A DNA stretch of 64,000 bases from positions 547,501 to 611,500 of the forward strand of contig NZ_OLMF01000004.1 in NCBI RefSeq assembly GCF_900290195.1, given 5' to 3'. Positions 15,311-23,599 of this stretch are shown here, one piece after another. Every line of letters begins with the position of its first letter. The first letter of the stretch is position 1. Below the pieces are notes generated by a model, which saw nothing but the letters and a program-made list of their open reading frames with translations, was not told where the DNA came from and made no database searches. Both the position numbers and the translations under genes were made by a program. The stretch comes from Anaerococcus marasmi. Its GTDB lineage: Bacteria > Bacillota > Clostridia > Tissierellales > Peptoniphilaceae.

Positions 15311-17083
15311 TTATTTATTGTTTTTTGTAAGTTTATTATCAATTAAAGATACAGCTAATAGCGAATACAAGAGCCAATTCCCCTTGGCATAAGCCATATA
15401 TTTAGGAAGCCAAATACTCGCATACTTTTGCTTATAATTTCTAAGGCCTTTAAATGAATAGAATCTACTTCCATGTGTGTAAACAAGATACGCCAATCTT
15501 TCTGATAGGTAGGCTGATTTCATAAGGCCTACATTTGATAGAGGCGCCATTCCAAGGTTGAAATATTTGTAGGAATTTTCTTTCCCATAAATAAATAGAT
15601 TAAGAAATAGAAAATCCATCATAGAGTTTACATTTTTATCTTGATTGTAACGCATTAAGTCGATTGTAAGGACATCTGGATTTTTATTTGGCATAATATT
15701 GGTAAAGGCAGTTATTTCTTCGTCTTTATCCATAACGATTGCTATTTCCGTTCTTCTAAGATAATCTCTATCAAAAAATCCTAAGGAAAATCCCTTCTCC
15801 TTCCTATCCCTAAGCCAAGAATTTGATATTTCTTCTAACTTATCTAGGAATTCATCAGTATAGGGATAAGATACAAGCTTAAATTTATAACCTTCTTTAG
15901 CAAATCTGTTAAGAATATTTCTCTCGGTTGACTTTTTCCTCCCTTTTAGGGAAAAATCTGAAAGACTTACCATGGCATTTTCCCCAAACTTCATAAAGTC
16001 ATATCCATAATCATGCAGGCTAAGGGTAAATTTCTCACCTACTTCATAAAATATAGGATTAAGGCCTGACCTTTGACATACTTCGTTAAAGCTAAATAAA
16101 GCTAAGGGAATATCCGCTTCTTTCCCAAAAGGTTCCCCCATGACGATTGCCTTGTTATTGATTATTTGATATTGAAAGGCTACAGTTTTTTCTCCTTCTT
16201 TATCGATATAATAATATATATATTTATCATTTAGAAATGATAATCCAGAAGCCAGAGATTGACTTGAGCCATATTTATATATTAAAGTATCTAGATCATC
16301 TAAGTTTGTATTATAAAGATTATCTCCTCCCTTTTTCATATAAGAAAATATAACCTTTGCAAGTAGGATAAATAAAGCTAGGATAAGAATTATGTATCCA
16401 AAGCTAAGAGTCAAGCTGTGATATTTATTTCTATTTATATTTAAAATATAGAAGAAAAATCCTACAAGGATTAGTATAAAATCAACTGTCATTTCTTCCC
16501 AACTATAGATAAATCTTTCCTTAAATAATAAAGACCTAGTATAAAATCCAAGAGCCATAAGGATGAGCACTGGTAAGATCGATACTATGTTTTCACCAAT
16601 TGCAATTAGAAATATTATCTGACAAAATCCTGTAATCATAATGAGTTTTAGCGATTTCTTTTGCTTATCTATAGATAATCTTCCCACAATTAAGAATAAA
16701 TATCCTAAAAGCAAGTATATAGTAAGAAGGACAATTTCTAAAGTTGATAATTCTACTCTTACTTCTCCTATATTATAGAAATTATCCAATGAAATTACAG
16801 AAAGAATAATATATATTCCATAAAGTGCCATAAATATGCTATTTATTTTTTGTATAAGCTCCTTAATAATTCTTAGAGCAAATTCTCCGTACTTATCCTT
16901 AATCTTACTAAGAAAGTCTCTTGAAAGAAAGGCTATCCCTGTAAATGCAAGTATAGCAAAGGCTAGAAAGAATCCATTAACATAATTATTTCTGCTCCTC
17001 TTTCCAGCTATAAAAGCTATAAGAGCAAATAATATTAAGGATAAAAATATTGTGGCTTTTTTCTTATTTATTAATTTGTTCAA
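15311..17083 (-). CDS. MprF-like membrane protein (DUF2156 lysyl-phosphatidylglycerol synthase domain)
   Basis: 590 residues: about eight membrane helices within residues 10-255, then a cytoplasmic GNAT-like DUF2156 domain that in MprF transfers an amino acid from tRNA to phosphatidylglycerol. Domain signatures: YQIINNKAIVMGEPFG, LSLKGRKKSTERNILNRF, LGFFDRDYLRRTEIAIVMD, FLFLNLFIYGKENSYKYFNLGMAPLSNVG and GLRNYKQKYASIW. Typical MprF is about 840 residues with 14 helices, so this form is short and probably lacks a full flippase. Translation appears to start at TTG (17083), with GGAGGG upstream and TTGA overlapping the stop of the hydrolase gene. Role in cationic-peptide resistance is inferred from the family. 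Confidence 0.85.
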   Translation of the reverse strand: MNKLINKKKATIFLSLILFALIAFIAGKRSRNNYVNGFFLAFAILAFTGIAFLSRDFLSKIKDKYGEFALRIIKELIQKINSIFMALYGIYIILSVISLDNFYNIGEVRVELSTLEIVLLTIYLLLGYLFLIVGRLSIDKQKKSLKLIMITGFCQIIFLIAIGENIVSILPVLILMALGFYTRSLLFKERFIYSWEEMTVDFILILVGFFFYILNINRNKYHSLTLSFGYIILILALFILLAKVIFSYMKKGGDNLYNTNLDDLDTLIYKYGSSQSLASGLSFLNDKYIYYYIDKEGEKTVAFQYQIINNKAIVMGEPFGKEADIPLALFSFNEVCQRSGLNPIFYEVGEKFTLSLHDYGYDFMKFGENAMVSLSDFSLKGRKKSTERNILNRFAKEGYKFKLVSYPYTDEFLDKLEEISNSWLRDRKEKGFSLGFFDRDYLRRTEIAIVMDKDEEITAFTNIMPNKNPDVLTIDLMRYNQDKNVNSMMDFLFLNLFIYGKENSYKYFNLGMAPLSNVGLMKSAYLSERLAYLVYTHGSRFYSFKGLRNYKQKYASIWLPKYMAYAKGNWLLYSLLAVSLIDNKLTKNNK

Positions 17084-17784
17084 TTATTTCCCTCCATAAA
17101 GTCAACTACAAGTTCGTTAAATAAGCCTGGGTTAGATCTCGCCAGTTTATGGCCTGCTTTTTTTACAATGACAAGCCTTGAACGGTCGATTGACTCAGAA
17201 ATGCTTTTCACATGATCAAGTCTTATAAGATCGTAAGAGCCCACTATTATCAAAACTTCTTTATCGATATCCACTAGGTCCTTCTTGCTTAACTTGAGAT
17301 CTTTCAAAAGTAAGGCAGCAACCCTCTTATTCCTCTTAAAAAAAGGCAATATGTTCCAAAAGATATTCTCGCCAATACTAATAATTTTACTTATAAGCCT
17401 TGTTCCACTAAATCTTATATTAGGAGCATTTAATATTAATTTCTCTACATAATAAGGATATCTTATAGTAAATACCAAGGCAAGATTTGCTCCATCAGAA
17501 AAGCCTAAAATATTAGCACGTCTTATAGAAAGCTTTTCAAAAATCTCCTTGAGGTCACTTGCCATAAGCTCGAAGGTCAATTTATCTCTGGCATTGTCAC
17601 TTCTCCCGTGGTCTCTAAAGTCTATGAGATATAGGTGAAATTCCCTAGAAAGTTGTCCAATATTGTATTCAAAATAGGTAGAGTCTCCACCATTTCCATG
17701 TAGTAGAAATAGGTTTTCTCCCAATCCTAGCTCTTCATAGTAAATATCAGTCCCATCACTTAATTTTATCATTCCCTTTGTCAT
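17080..17784 (-). CDS. Alpha/beta hydrolase
   Basis: 234 residues with an alpha/beta hydrolase fold. LHGNGGDSTYFEYNI supplies the oxyanion HG motif, GFSDGANLALVF is the nucleophile elbow (G-x-S-x-G: Ser in GFSDG), IVGSYDLIR carries the likely acid Asp and KAGHKLAR the catalytic His. Substrate unknown; esterase or lipase-like. Translationally coupled to the mprF-like gene (4-base overlap), which hints at a role in envelope lipid metabolism, for example deacylating or removing aminoacyl groups. That link is inference only. Confidence 0.85.
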   Translation of the reverse strand: MTKGMIKLSDGTDIYYEELGLGENLFLLHGNGGDSTYFEYNIGQLSREFHLYLIDFRDHGRSDNARDKLTFELMASDLKEIFEKLSIRRANILGFSDGANLALVFTIRYPYYVEKLILNAPNIRFSGTRLISKIISIGENIFWNILPFFKRNKRVAALLLKDLKLSKKDLVDIDKEVLIIVGSYDLIRLDHVKSISESIDRSRLVIVKKAGHKLARSNPGLFNELVVDFMEGNN

Positions 17785-17839
17785 AAATACCTCTTTAGAA
17801 AACTATACCTTATTACTTACCTATATAATTAAAATTATT

Positions 17840-17879
17840 TATAAAAATAAATCCCTCAATCATTTTACTGATTAAGGGG
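17840..17879 (-). terminator. Terminator of mgtE
   Basis: Minus strand: CCCCTTAATCA, loop GTAAAA, TGATTGAGGGA, then TTTATTTTT. Located just past the mgtE stop at 17895. Confidence 0.9.
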
Positions 17880-17894
17880 TAAGTTAAATTAATA

Positions 17895-19220
17895 TTAAAG
17901 TCCTAATAGGATTGATGCAACTTCAAAATATATTAGAAGTACGAGTGTATCGACTATTGTCGTAATGAGCGGTCCTGCCATGACTGTTGGGTCTATATCA
18001 AATTTATCTGCTATAAGTGGCAATATTCCACCCATAATTTTGGAAAATATTATTGTAAGCAGAAGGGTAATTGAGACTGTAAGGTTGACTCCAATTTGAG
18101 CTTGATCTAAAATCATTAGCCTTATAAAGTTAATGATTACAAGCACTATACCGGTTATTAGACCAATGCTTGCTTCTTTCATAATCACCTTAAAAAAGTC
18201 TTTAAATCCTATATCTCCTCTATATAGAGAAGTAATTACAGTCGTCGAAGCCTGACTTCCAGCATTTCCACCCGAATCCATAAGCATTGGAATGTAGGCT
18301 GTTAGGGCGACAGCACTTGCAAGTAAAGACTCGTATTTGTGGATAATAAATCCTGTCATAGTTGCTGTAAGTAGACATATAATAAGCCAAGTAGTCCTTG
18401 TTTTTGCAATTTTAAAGCTTGATTCAACTAAGTAAGAGTCAGAGTTATCAGAAATACCTGTTATGTTTGACATATCTTCTTGGAACTCTTCGTGTGCTAC
18501 ATCGATTACATCTTCTGCTGGAACTATACCGATTAGTCTGTTTTCAGAATCGACTACAGGTACTTCTCCCAAATCATACTTATAGGAAAGTTTTGCAACA
18601 ACTTCTTGGTCATCGTTAGGATTAACAGTTACACTTATGCTATTGGCTAGCTCATTTAGGGACTTATCCTGGTATCTTAAGAGATCTGCAATATAAACAA
18701 AACCTATTAGGACTAAGGAGTTATTGGTAAGCCATATTTGTTCAAGCTTTTCAGCATCGAGATCTGATTTCATTACCTTATCGAGGGCTTGTTTTGGACT
18801 AATATTTTCCTTAACTGACAAGAAGTTCACTGTCATTATTGAGCCGACTGACTCTTTTGGATAGCCTAAAAGTTCATTGACAACCTTTCTCCTATCCCTA
18901 TCTATATGGAAAGTCATAAGTTTCTTGGTAATATTTGCAGGAAGCTCTTGTAGGGTATCTACAAGCTCATCCTCGTCTAAGTCTCTTACCAAGTCTTTTA
19001 TATTTTCCTCTGATAGGATATTTACAATTCTAGCCTTATTCTTAGGTTTTAGTTCTGTGAATGCATCTGCCAAGAGATCCTTCTTGAGTAGCTTAATCCA
19101 TATGGCTACGTCCTTTTCTGGCAGAATTTCGAGTTTATCCGCTATATCAACTGGATCCATCTTGTTAATAGCTTTTTGAGTCCTGTTAAGTCTTTCTACA
19201 TCATAATTTTTATCTGTCAT
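17895..19220 (-). CDS. mgtE: MgtE magnesium transporter
   Basis: Mg2+ channel/transporter, about 441 residues. Order: N-terminal superhelical MgtE domain (residues 20-125, acid-rich), tandem CBS domains (about 130-250; YPKESVGSIMTVNF and VPVVDSENRLIGIV), connecting helix, then five membrane helices with TAYIPMLMDSGGNAGSQASTTVI, the pore signature, and DPTVMAGPLITTIVDT. Cytosolic domains sense Mg2+ and close the pore. The start at 19220 is chosen because GGAGG lies five bases upstream; the ATG at 19232 overlaps this ribosome site. Preceded by a small open frame and pairing segments that could control it. Confidence 0.95.
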   Translation of the reverse strand: MTDKNYDVERLNRTQKAINKMDPVDIADKLEILPEKDVAIWIKLLKKDLLADAFTELKPKNKARIVNILSEENIKDLVRDLDEDELVDTLQELPANITKKLMTFHIDRDRRKVVNELLGYPKESVGSIMTVNFLSVKENISPKQALDKVMKSDLDAEKLEQIWLTNNSLVLIGFVYIADLLRYQDKSLNELANSISVTVNPNDDQEVVAKLSYKYDLGEVPVVDSENRLIGIVPAEDVIDVAHEEFQEDMSNITGISDNSDSYLVESSFKIAKTRTTWLIICLLTATMTGFIIHKYESLLASAVALTAYIPMLMDSGGNAGSQASTTVITSLYRGDIGFKDFFKVIMKEASIGLITGIVLVIINFIRLMILDQAQIGVNLTVSITLLLTIIFSKIMGGILPLIADKFDIDPTVMAGPLITTIVDTLVLLIYFEVASILLGL

Positions 19221-19229
19221 TTTTACCTC

Positions 19230-19295
19230 CATTAGCTAAGCTAATCGAGGCAGAAAAAAGTAAACCTCAACTAGCCTTATTTAATTAAGCCTCAG
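19230..19295 (-). promoter_or_regulatory. Candidate pairing segments in the mgtE leader
   Basis: On the minus strand the segment GCCTC (within 19246-19251) can pair either with TGAGGC at the end of the leader peptide frame (19289-19294) or with TTGAGG (around 19265-19270), which are mutually exclusive. A small palindrome ATTAGCTTAGCTAAT (19230-19244) directly abuts the mgtE GGAGG. This could gate ribosome access, but no strong intrinsic terminator is present. Confidence 0.4.
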
Positions 19296-19316
19296 ATCGG
19301 GCCCACTTTTATCCAT
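19281..19316 (-). CDS. Possible 11-residue leader peptide of mgtE
   Basis: A tiny frame, MDKSGPDLRLN, begins at an ATG with a strong AAGGAGG five bases upstream and ends 60 bases before the mgtE start. A near-perfect ribosome site in front of such a short frame is unlikely to serve mgtE. Magnesium-transporter leaders in enterobacteria (mgtL) use short peptides with Pro and acidic residues to sense Mg2+ through ribosome behaviour; Gly-Pro-Asp here recalls that. Homology is not claimed and function is inference. Confidence 0.5.
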   Translation of the reverse strand: MDKSGPDLRLN

Positions 19317-19387
19317 ATTTCCTCCTTGTAAATACTGTAAATTCCTCAATTAATATACCATTTTTTATCTGTATAGCTATAATTTCG

Positions 19388-20632
19388 CTAACTTATCATT
19401 AACTCTAAAGTTACTAAAAAAGACTTATAGAAAGAATTCATTGGCATAAATTCCTTGTTTGAATGAAAGTTACAAGCTCCAGTAAAATAATTTGGAGTAA
19501 GAATGTCCCTTGTAGATAGGTATGATCCATCGGTCCCACCTCTCATGGCTATTATTTTAGCTTTGATAGCATGTTTTTCGAAAGCCTTTTTTAATTTTTC
19601 AATAGCTATGTAATTATCTTCATTTATACTGTCTTTAATATTTGCATAAGTATCTTCTATCTTAATTCCTATATCTGCCTTCTCATATCTTTCTTTAAGT
19701 AAATCTGTAATTTTCATTAGATAAGATTTTTTCTCTAGAAATTTTTCCTTATCATGATCTCTGATATTGAATTTGACCTTACAATTGAGAGTATCAGAAT
19801 TAATATCTGTTACCCAAACATATCCTTCTCTTTTCTCTGTATGCTCGGGCATCTTACTTCTATCTAGCATAGATACAAAATCATGGGCTATCATTATTGG
19901 ATTTACAAGCTTATTTTTACCTGACATGGGATGGGCGCTACGACCTTTAATTTTAAGATATCCACTTGCTGCATTAAAGGTTTCATAGACAAGCTCCCCG
20001 ATTTCACAACAATCAATAGTATAGGCGAAATCAACATCGAAGTTATCGAAGTCAATTTTTCTTACTCCTCTTAGGCCAATTTCCTCATCTGGAACAAAGG
20101 CTATATAGATTTTCCCGTGATCTATAGATGGATTTTCTCTAAGATACCAGATAGCTGTCATAACATTTGCAATAGCTGCCTTATTATCCGCCCCAAGCAC
20201 GGACTTACCATCTGTAACTATTAGATCATCTCCAATATATTTTTCTAAGCTCTTTTCTTCACTTGGTCTAATTACGATACTTTCCTTTGGATCTAGGATA
20301 ATATCTCCTCCATCGTAAGATTTTATGATTTTGGGATTTATATTAGGGCTTAAACCAACATCTACTGTATCCAAATGACAGACCCAACCTATCTTAGCTT
20401 TACTTATATCACAGGCTCCCCTAGCTTCGATTACAGCTTGCAATACTCCATATTGATTTATTCTAATGTTTTTAGCTCCAAGCTCTTCTAATTCAGTTGC
20501 GAGTTTCTTAGCTAATATTAGCTGACCCTTACTAGTAGGAATCTCCCTATTGTCTTCATTCGATTGGCTAGAAATTGAAGTATATTCTAAAAAGTTTTTC
20601 AGTAGTTTATCTTTTATAATTTTCTCATCCAT
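19388..20632 (-). CDS. pepT: Peptidase T (tripeptide aminopeptidase)
   Basis: Zinc metallopeptidase of family M20B that removes the N-terminal residue from tripeptides; 414 residues, standard. Metal ligands and catalytic residues: CHLDTVDVG (His/Asp) near residue 89, LGADNKAAIA (bridging Asp), FVPDEEIGLRG (catalytic and metal Glu), TIDCCEIGE (Asp) and ACNFHSNKEFMPM (His). RGGTDGSYLST also matches PepT. It is the last gene of the run C26 amidase-Maf-YjjG-PepT (six-base gap to yjjG), fitting peptide use by an amino-acid fermenter. Confidence 0.95.
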   Translation of the reverse strand: MDEKIIKDKLLKNFLEYTSISSQSNEDNREIPTSKGQLILAKKLATELEELGAKNIRINQYGVLQAVIEARGACDISKAKIGWVCHLDTVDVGLSPNINPKIIKSYDGGDIILDPKESIVIRPSEEKSLEKYIGDDLIVTDGKSVLGADNKAAIANVMTAIWYLRENPSIDHGKIYIAFVPDEEIGLRGVRKIDFDNFDVDFAYTIDCCEIGELVYETFNAASGYLKIKGRSAHPMSGKNKLVNPIMIAHDFVSMLDRSKMPEHTEKREGYVWVTDINSDTLNCKVKFNIRDHDKEKFLEKKSYLMKITDLLKERYEKADIGIKIEDTYANIKDSINEDNYIAIEKLKKAFEKHAIKAKIIAMRGGTDGSYLSTRDILTPNYFTGACNFHSNKEFMPMNSFYKSFLVTLELMIS

Positions 20633-20638
20633 AAGAAC

Positions 20639-21322
20639 CTACAATATATCTAGTACTTGTTCCAAACTATCTACTTCATAGTCAAAATCATTATCTTTAT
20701 CTTTTTCTAACCTATCAGGATTAAACCAGATAGTTTTGATCCCAGCATTTCTTCCACCTCTAATATCTGAAGTCAAGGAATCTCCTATAATCACATATTC
20801 GGACTTTTCCCTAGAGCCAACCGTATCGAATATATAATCGAAAAATTCCTTGCTTGGCTTTTCAAATCCGATTTTTTCAGATATAAAGACGTCTTCAAAG
20901 ATAGTATCGAGACCTGCTCCTTTAAGCTTTCCTTCTTGGGCTATGGCAGACCCATTGGTTGCCGCATATTGCTTATATTTTCCTGAAAGTTTGCTAAGGG
21001 TTTCGTAGGCCTTGTCATTAAAAACATAGGTCTTACCCAAATTTTCCTGGAAGGATATATTAAAATCACTGACAATTTCGGTATTATAACCGTATTTTTC
21101 AAAAAATTCTCTAAATCTTCCTTCTAATACCTCAATTCTAGTGATTTCTCCCCTTTCTAGGGCCTTCCAATATTTATTATTAATCTTTCTATAAACTCCT
21201 AGCCTATCATCTGATAAGTCACCCAAACCATACTGATCGAAGCAAGCCCTAATGGCATTTTCTTCAGCTAGGTGAAAGTTTAATAAAGTTCCATCAATGT
21301 CCCACAAAACATATTTTATCAA
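20639..21322 (-). CDS. yjjG: YjjG-family noncanonical pyrimidine nucleotidase (HAD)
   Basis: 227-residue HAD hydrolase that dephosphorylates (noncanonical) pyrimidine and other nucleoside monophosphates, a house-cleaning role. HAD motif I DIDGTLLNF (D8, D10), motif II AATNGSAIAQEGKL, motif III Lys in GFEKPSKEFFDY, motif IV IIGDSLTSDIRGG. TSDIRGGRNAGI is characteristic of YjjG. The apparent start is TTG at 21322, with TAGGAG seven bases upstream; no nearby ATG is better. Three bases separate it from maf, another nucleotide-sanitising enzyme. Confidence 0.88.
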   Translation of the reverse strand: MIKYVLWDIDGTLLNFHLAEENAIRACFDQYGLGDLSDDRLGVYRKINNKYWKALERGEITRIEVLEGRFREFFEKYGYNTEIVSDFNISFQENLGKTYVFNDKAYETLSKLSGKYKQYAATNGSAIAQEGKLKGAGLDTIFEDVFISEKIGFEKPSKEFFDYIFDTVGSREKSEYVIIGDSLTSDIRGGRNAGIKTIWFNPDRLEKDKDNDFDYEVDSLEQVLDIL

Positions 21323-21324
21323 TT

Positions 21325-21957
21325 TTACTCTCCTAAAATTCTTCTACTAACTTCACTAACAGGAAGACCTATTATCGTATTTATGTCCCCATTTATATAA
21401 GAAATAAGTCTAGAATCTAGGTCTTGGATTCCATAGGCCCCAGCCTTATCCATAACATTTTCTTCCTTGAGATAAGAATCAATTATATCATCTAAAGCCT
21501 TATAGTAATCGGTAAATCTAACTTCGGCTATAGAATAAAAAACATCCAAATAATTTTCGCTCCTTAAGCAGACTCCAGTTATTACAAAGTGACTTTTGCC
21601 AAAATATGACATAAACATATCCCTCGCCTCGGCCATATCCCTTGGCTTACCATATATTTTATCATCCAGGATAACCATAGTATCAGACGATATATAAAGG
21701 CAATCTTTGACTAAGTGGACATCGGATTTAGCCTTGGCAATCTCGGCACAGGTATTGCCGGCTCTTTCTATGAAGTCACAGCCCTTGTACTTTTCCATAT
21801 ATTTTTCTTCGATAGCTCTTTCATCGATTCTTATAGAGGCAATTTCTGGCTTAAGAAAACTAAGCAAGTCCCTCCTTCTGGGAGACTTGCTCATTAAGAT
21901 ATATTTCTTATATTTTCCAATTTTGCCAATTTTTTCATAGTCATTTACATAGTTCAT
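21325..21957 (-). CDS. maf: Maf-family nucleoside triphosphate pyrophosphatase
   Basis: 210 residues. Maf proteins hydrolyse dTTP/UTP or modified nucleotides to monophosphates and influence septation. Signature LMSKSPRRRDLLSFL (S-x-S-P-R-R) lies near residue 22, then SDTMVILDDKIYGKPRDMAEARDMF with the conserved Asp/Lys, and DKAGAYGIQD with the catalytic-acid region. Slightly longer at the N-terminus than usual (about 15 extra residues before YILMSKSPRR), so an internal start is possible although no better ribosome site is apparent. Lies in the operon between the C26 amidase and yjjG. Confidence 0.9.
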   Translation of the reverse strand: MNYVNDYEKIGKIGKYKKYILMSKSPRRRDLLSFLKPEIASIRIDERAIEEKYMEKYKGCDFIERAGNTCAEIAKAKSDVHLVKDCLYISSDTMVILDDKIYGKPRDMAEARDMFMSYFGKSHFVITGVCLRSENYLDVFYSIAEVRFTDYYKALDDIIDSYLKEENVMDKAGAYGIQDLDSRLISYINGDINTIIGLPVSEVSRRILGE

Positions 21958-21959
21958 AG

Positions 21960-22739
21960 TTAATTCTTACCCGCATTCGAATGTTTTACAAAATCCTTTA
22001 GGATTTTTTTAGAGTATTTATCATTTTCATAAGAAAGCTCTGGATGCCACTGAACTCCTAGCATGTAAGAGTAATATGGATTTTCTATTGCTTCTATTAA
22101 ACCATCATCGCTTGTAGCACTCACACTTAAGCCTTCTGCCAAATCTTTGATCCCCTCATGGTGGTAGGAATTTACTTCAATCCTATCAGAACGAAGAATT
22201 TTCGAAAGACTAGCACCTTCGCTTATATTTACCTCATGATAAGTAAGGGTCTTATCGCTTCCTCTGTGAATTATTTGTTTAGAGAATTGAATTTCTAAAT
22301 CATCATAGAGACTTCCTCCATAATAGATATTAATAAGTTGCATACCCCTGCAAATACCCAAAATTGGCTTTTCTAGCCCTATTGCATAATCTAAAATAGC
22401 AAGACTCTTTTCATCATCTTCCCTGCTATAGTCCTCAACAAGGGACCTGTCTCCTCCATAAATCTCTGGATCAAAGTCGTTTCCTCCAGCAAAAATCACC
22501 CCATCAGCTCCCTCTACCTTTCTCTTACACATTTCTGTATCCATCCTACTTGTATCGATATCATTAATCGTAATTCTGTTATCAGATAGAGCGGCTTTTA
22601 TAGGGGTAATATTTTGATGATTATGTACTACTGCTATCTCTTTATAAGAAAAGAATCTATCATAGATTAAAATCACACCCAAAATAACTAATAAAGCCAA
22701 TAATACTAGCTTGACAAATTTTGTAACTTTCCTAAACAT
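21960..22739 (-). CDS. Membrane-anchored class I glutamine amidotransferase-like peptidase (C26)
   Basis: 259 residues: an N-terminal membrane anchor (about residues 8-25), then a gamma-glutamyl hydrolase/PuuD-like domain. The nucleophile Cys is in GICRGMQLINIYYGG, and the His-Glu pair in VQWHPELSYEN; ADGVIFAGGNDFDPEIYGG is the oxyanion-side segment. Family members hydrolyse gamma-glutamyl bonds. The anchor places it outside or at the membrane, unlike cytoplasmic PuuD. The start at 22739 follows AAGGAGGG. First gene of the run with maf, yjjG and pepT. Confidence 0.87.
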   Translation of the reverse strand: MFRKVTKFVKLVLLALLVILGVILIYDRFFSYKEIAVVHNHQNITPIKAALSDNRITINDIDTSRMDTEMCKRKVEGADGVIFAGGNDFDPEIYGGDRSLVEDYSREDDEKSLAILDYAIGLEKPILGICRGMQLINIYYGGSLYDDLEIQFSKQIIHRGSDKTLTYHEVNISEGASLSKILRSDRIEVNSYHHEGIKDLAEGLSVSATSDDGLIEAIENPYYSYMLGVQWHPELSYENDKYSKKILKDFVKHSNAGKN

Positions 22740-22904
22740 AAAACCCTCCTTATTAATATCACTTTTATATATTATATCATATTTTGATGAAATATTAAAT
22801 ATATTAATAAGGTATATCAGTAATATTAAAATCAAAATTTAATAAAATCAATATTATGAGAACAATCCTAAACTAGCTAATGTCTATAAGCAAATAAACC
22901 CTAT

Positions 22905-23579
22905 TTAATTATAACTTGGCAAAACCTTACTTAAATTAATTCTGCTAAGTTTATATATTAGAAAGATTAATCCCAAACTTATACCAAAATACAAGACAGG
23001 ACTAGGGAAGTTTATAGGAAATGAATCTGGTAAGTGGTCTAAATATCCATAATTTGCAGATAGAATTTTATTTAAAAGGTAAATCACAAAATTCATGGCA
23101 AGAGTAAGTTTACAAATAAATCTAAAGTCTAGTTCTCTTTTTTCATTTGTAAGTATCATAAGAGCAGATCCTATAGATAAGCTATGACCTAGTACATAGG
23201 TTAAGTTTGTAATATGTGGCCAAAGATACTTCGAAGGATCTGGGAAGCTGTAGGCTATGAGTGTACCTATTATCCCGAGCCAGGCAAAGTAATTACTTAG
23301 CTTGTAATTTTTACGCAAAAAACTAATAGTCATCATAAAAGCCGCTATCCTACAATGATAAAGTGGTAGGCCTTCTTTTATAAATAATCTCCTACCTGCA
23401 TAATACCAAAGAAATAAGGCTATCTCTATGATAGATAAAGATACTAATTGTATAGAAAGAATTTTTCTTTTATATCTTAATTTATAAATCACTATTAAAT
23501 ATATCAGCAAAAATCCCCACACCAAGGGCATTTTAATATTGGTCTTTAAATCTTCACCGTGCCTAAAAAAGTATTCCAT
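22905..23579 (-). CDS. YwaF-like (TIGR02206) integral membrane protein
   Basis: 224 residues with about six or seven membrane helices. The block GLPLYHCRIAAFMMTISF and the FPDPSKYLWPHITNLTYVLGHSLSIG segment, with conserved His and Asn, match the TIGR02206/YwaF family of unknown function. The start follows AAGGAT and lies 20 bases after the stop of the PLD-AAA gene, so it is probably cotranscribed. The association with that gene is unusual and unexplained. Confidence 0.78.
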   Translation of the reverse strand: MEYFFRHGEDLKTNIKMPLVWGFLLIYLIVIYKLRYKRKILSIQLVSLSIIEIALFLWYYAGRRLFIKEGLPLYHCRIAAFMMTISFLRKNYKLSNYFAWLGIIGTLIAYSFPDPSKYLWPHITNLTYVLGHSLSIGSALMILTNEKRELDFRFICKLTLAMNFVIYLLNKILSANYGYLDHLPDSFPINFPSPVLYFGISLGLIFLIYKLSRINLSKVLPSYN

Positions 23580-23599
23580 CTCTTGTTTAATCCTTGCTT

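Noticed and set aside
19217-19387. M-box (Mg2+) riboswitch ahead of mgtE
   Set aside because: None of the conserved M-box core (GTTAGGTGAGGCTCC-type segments) is present, and the leader is too short.
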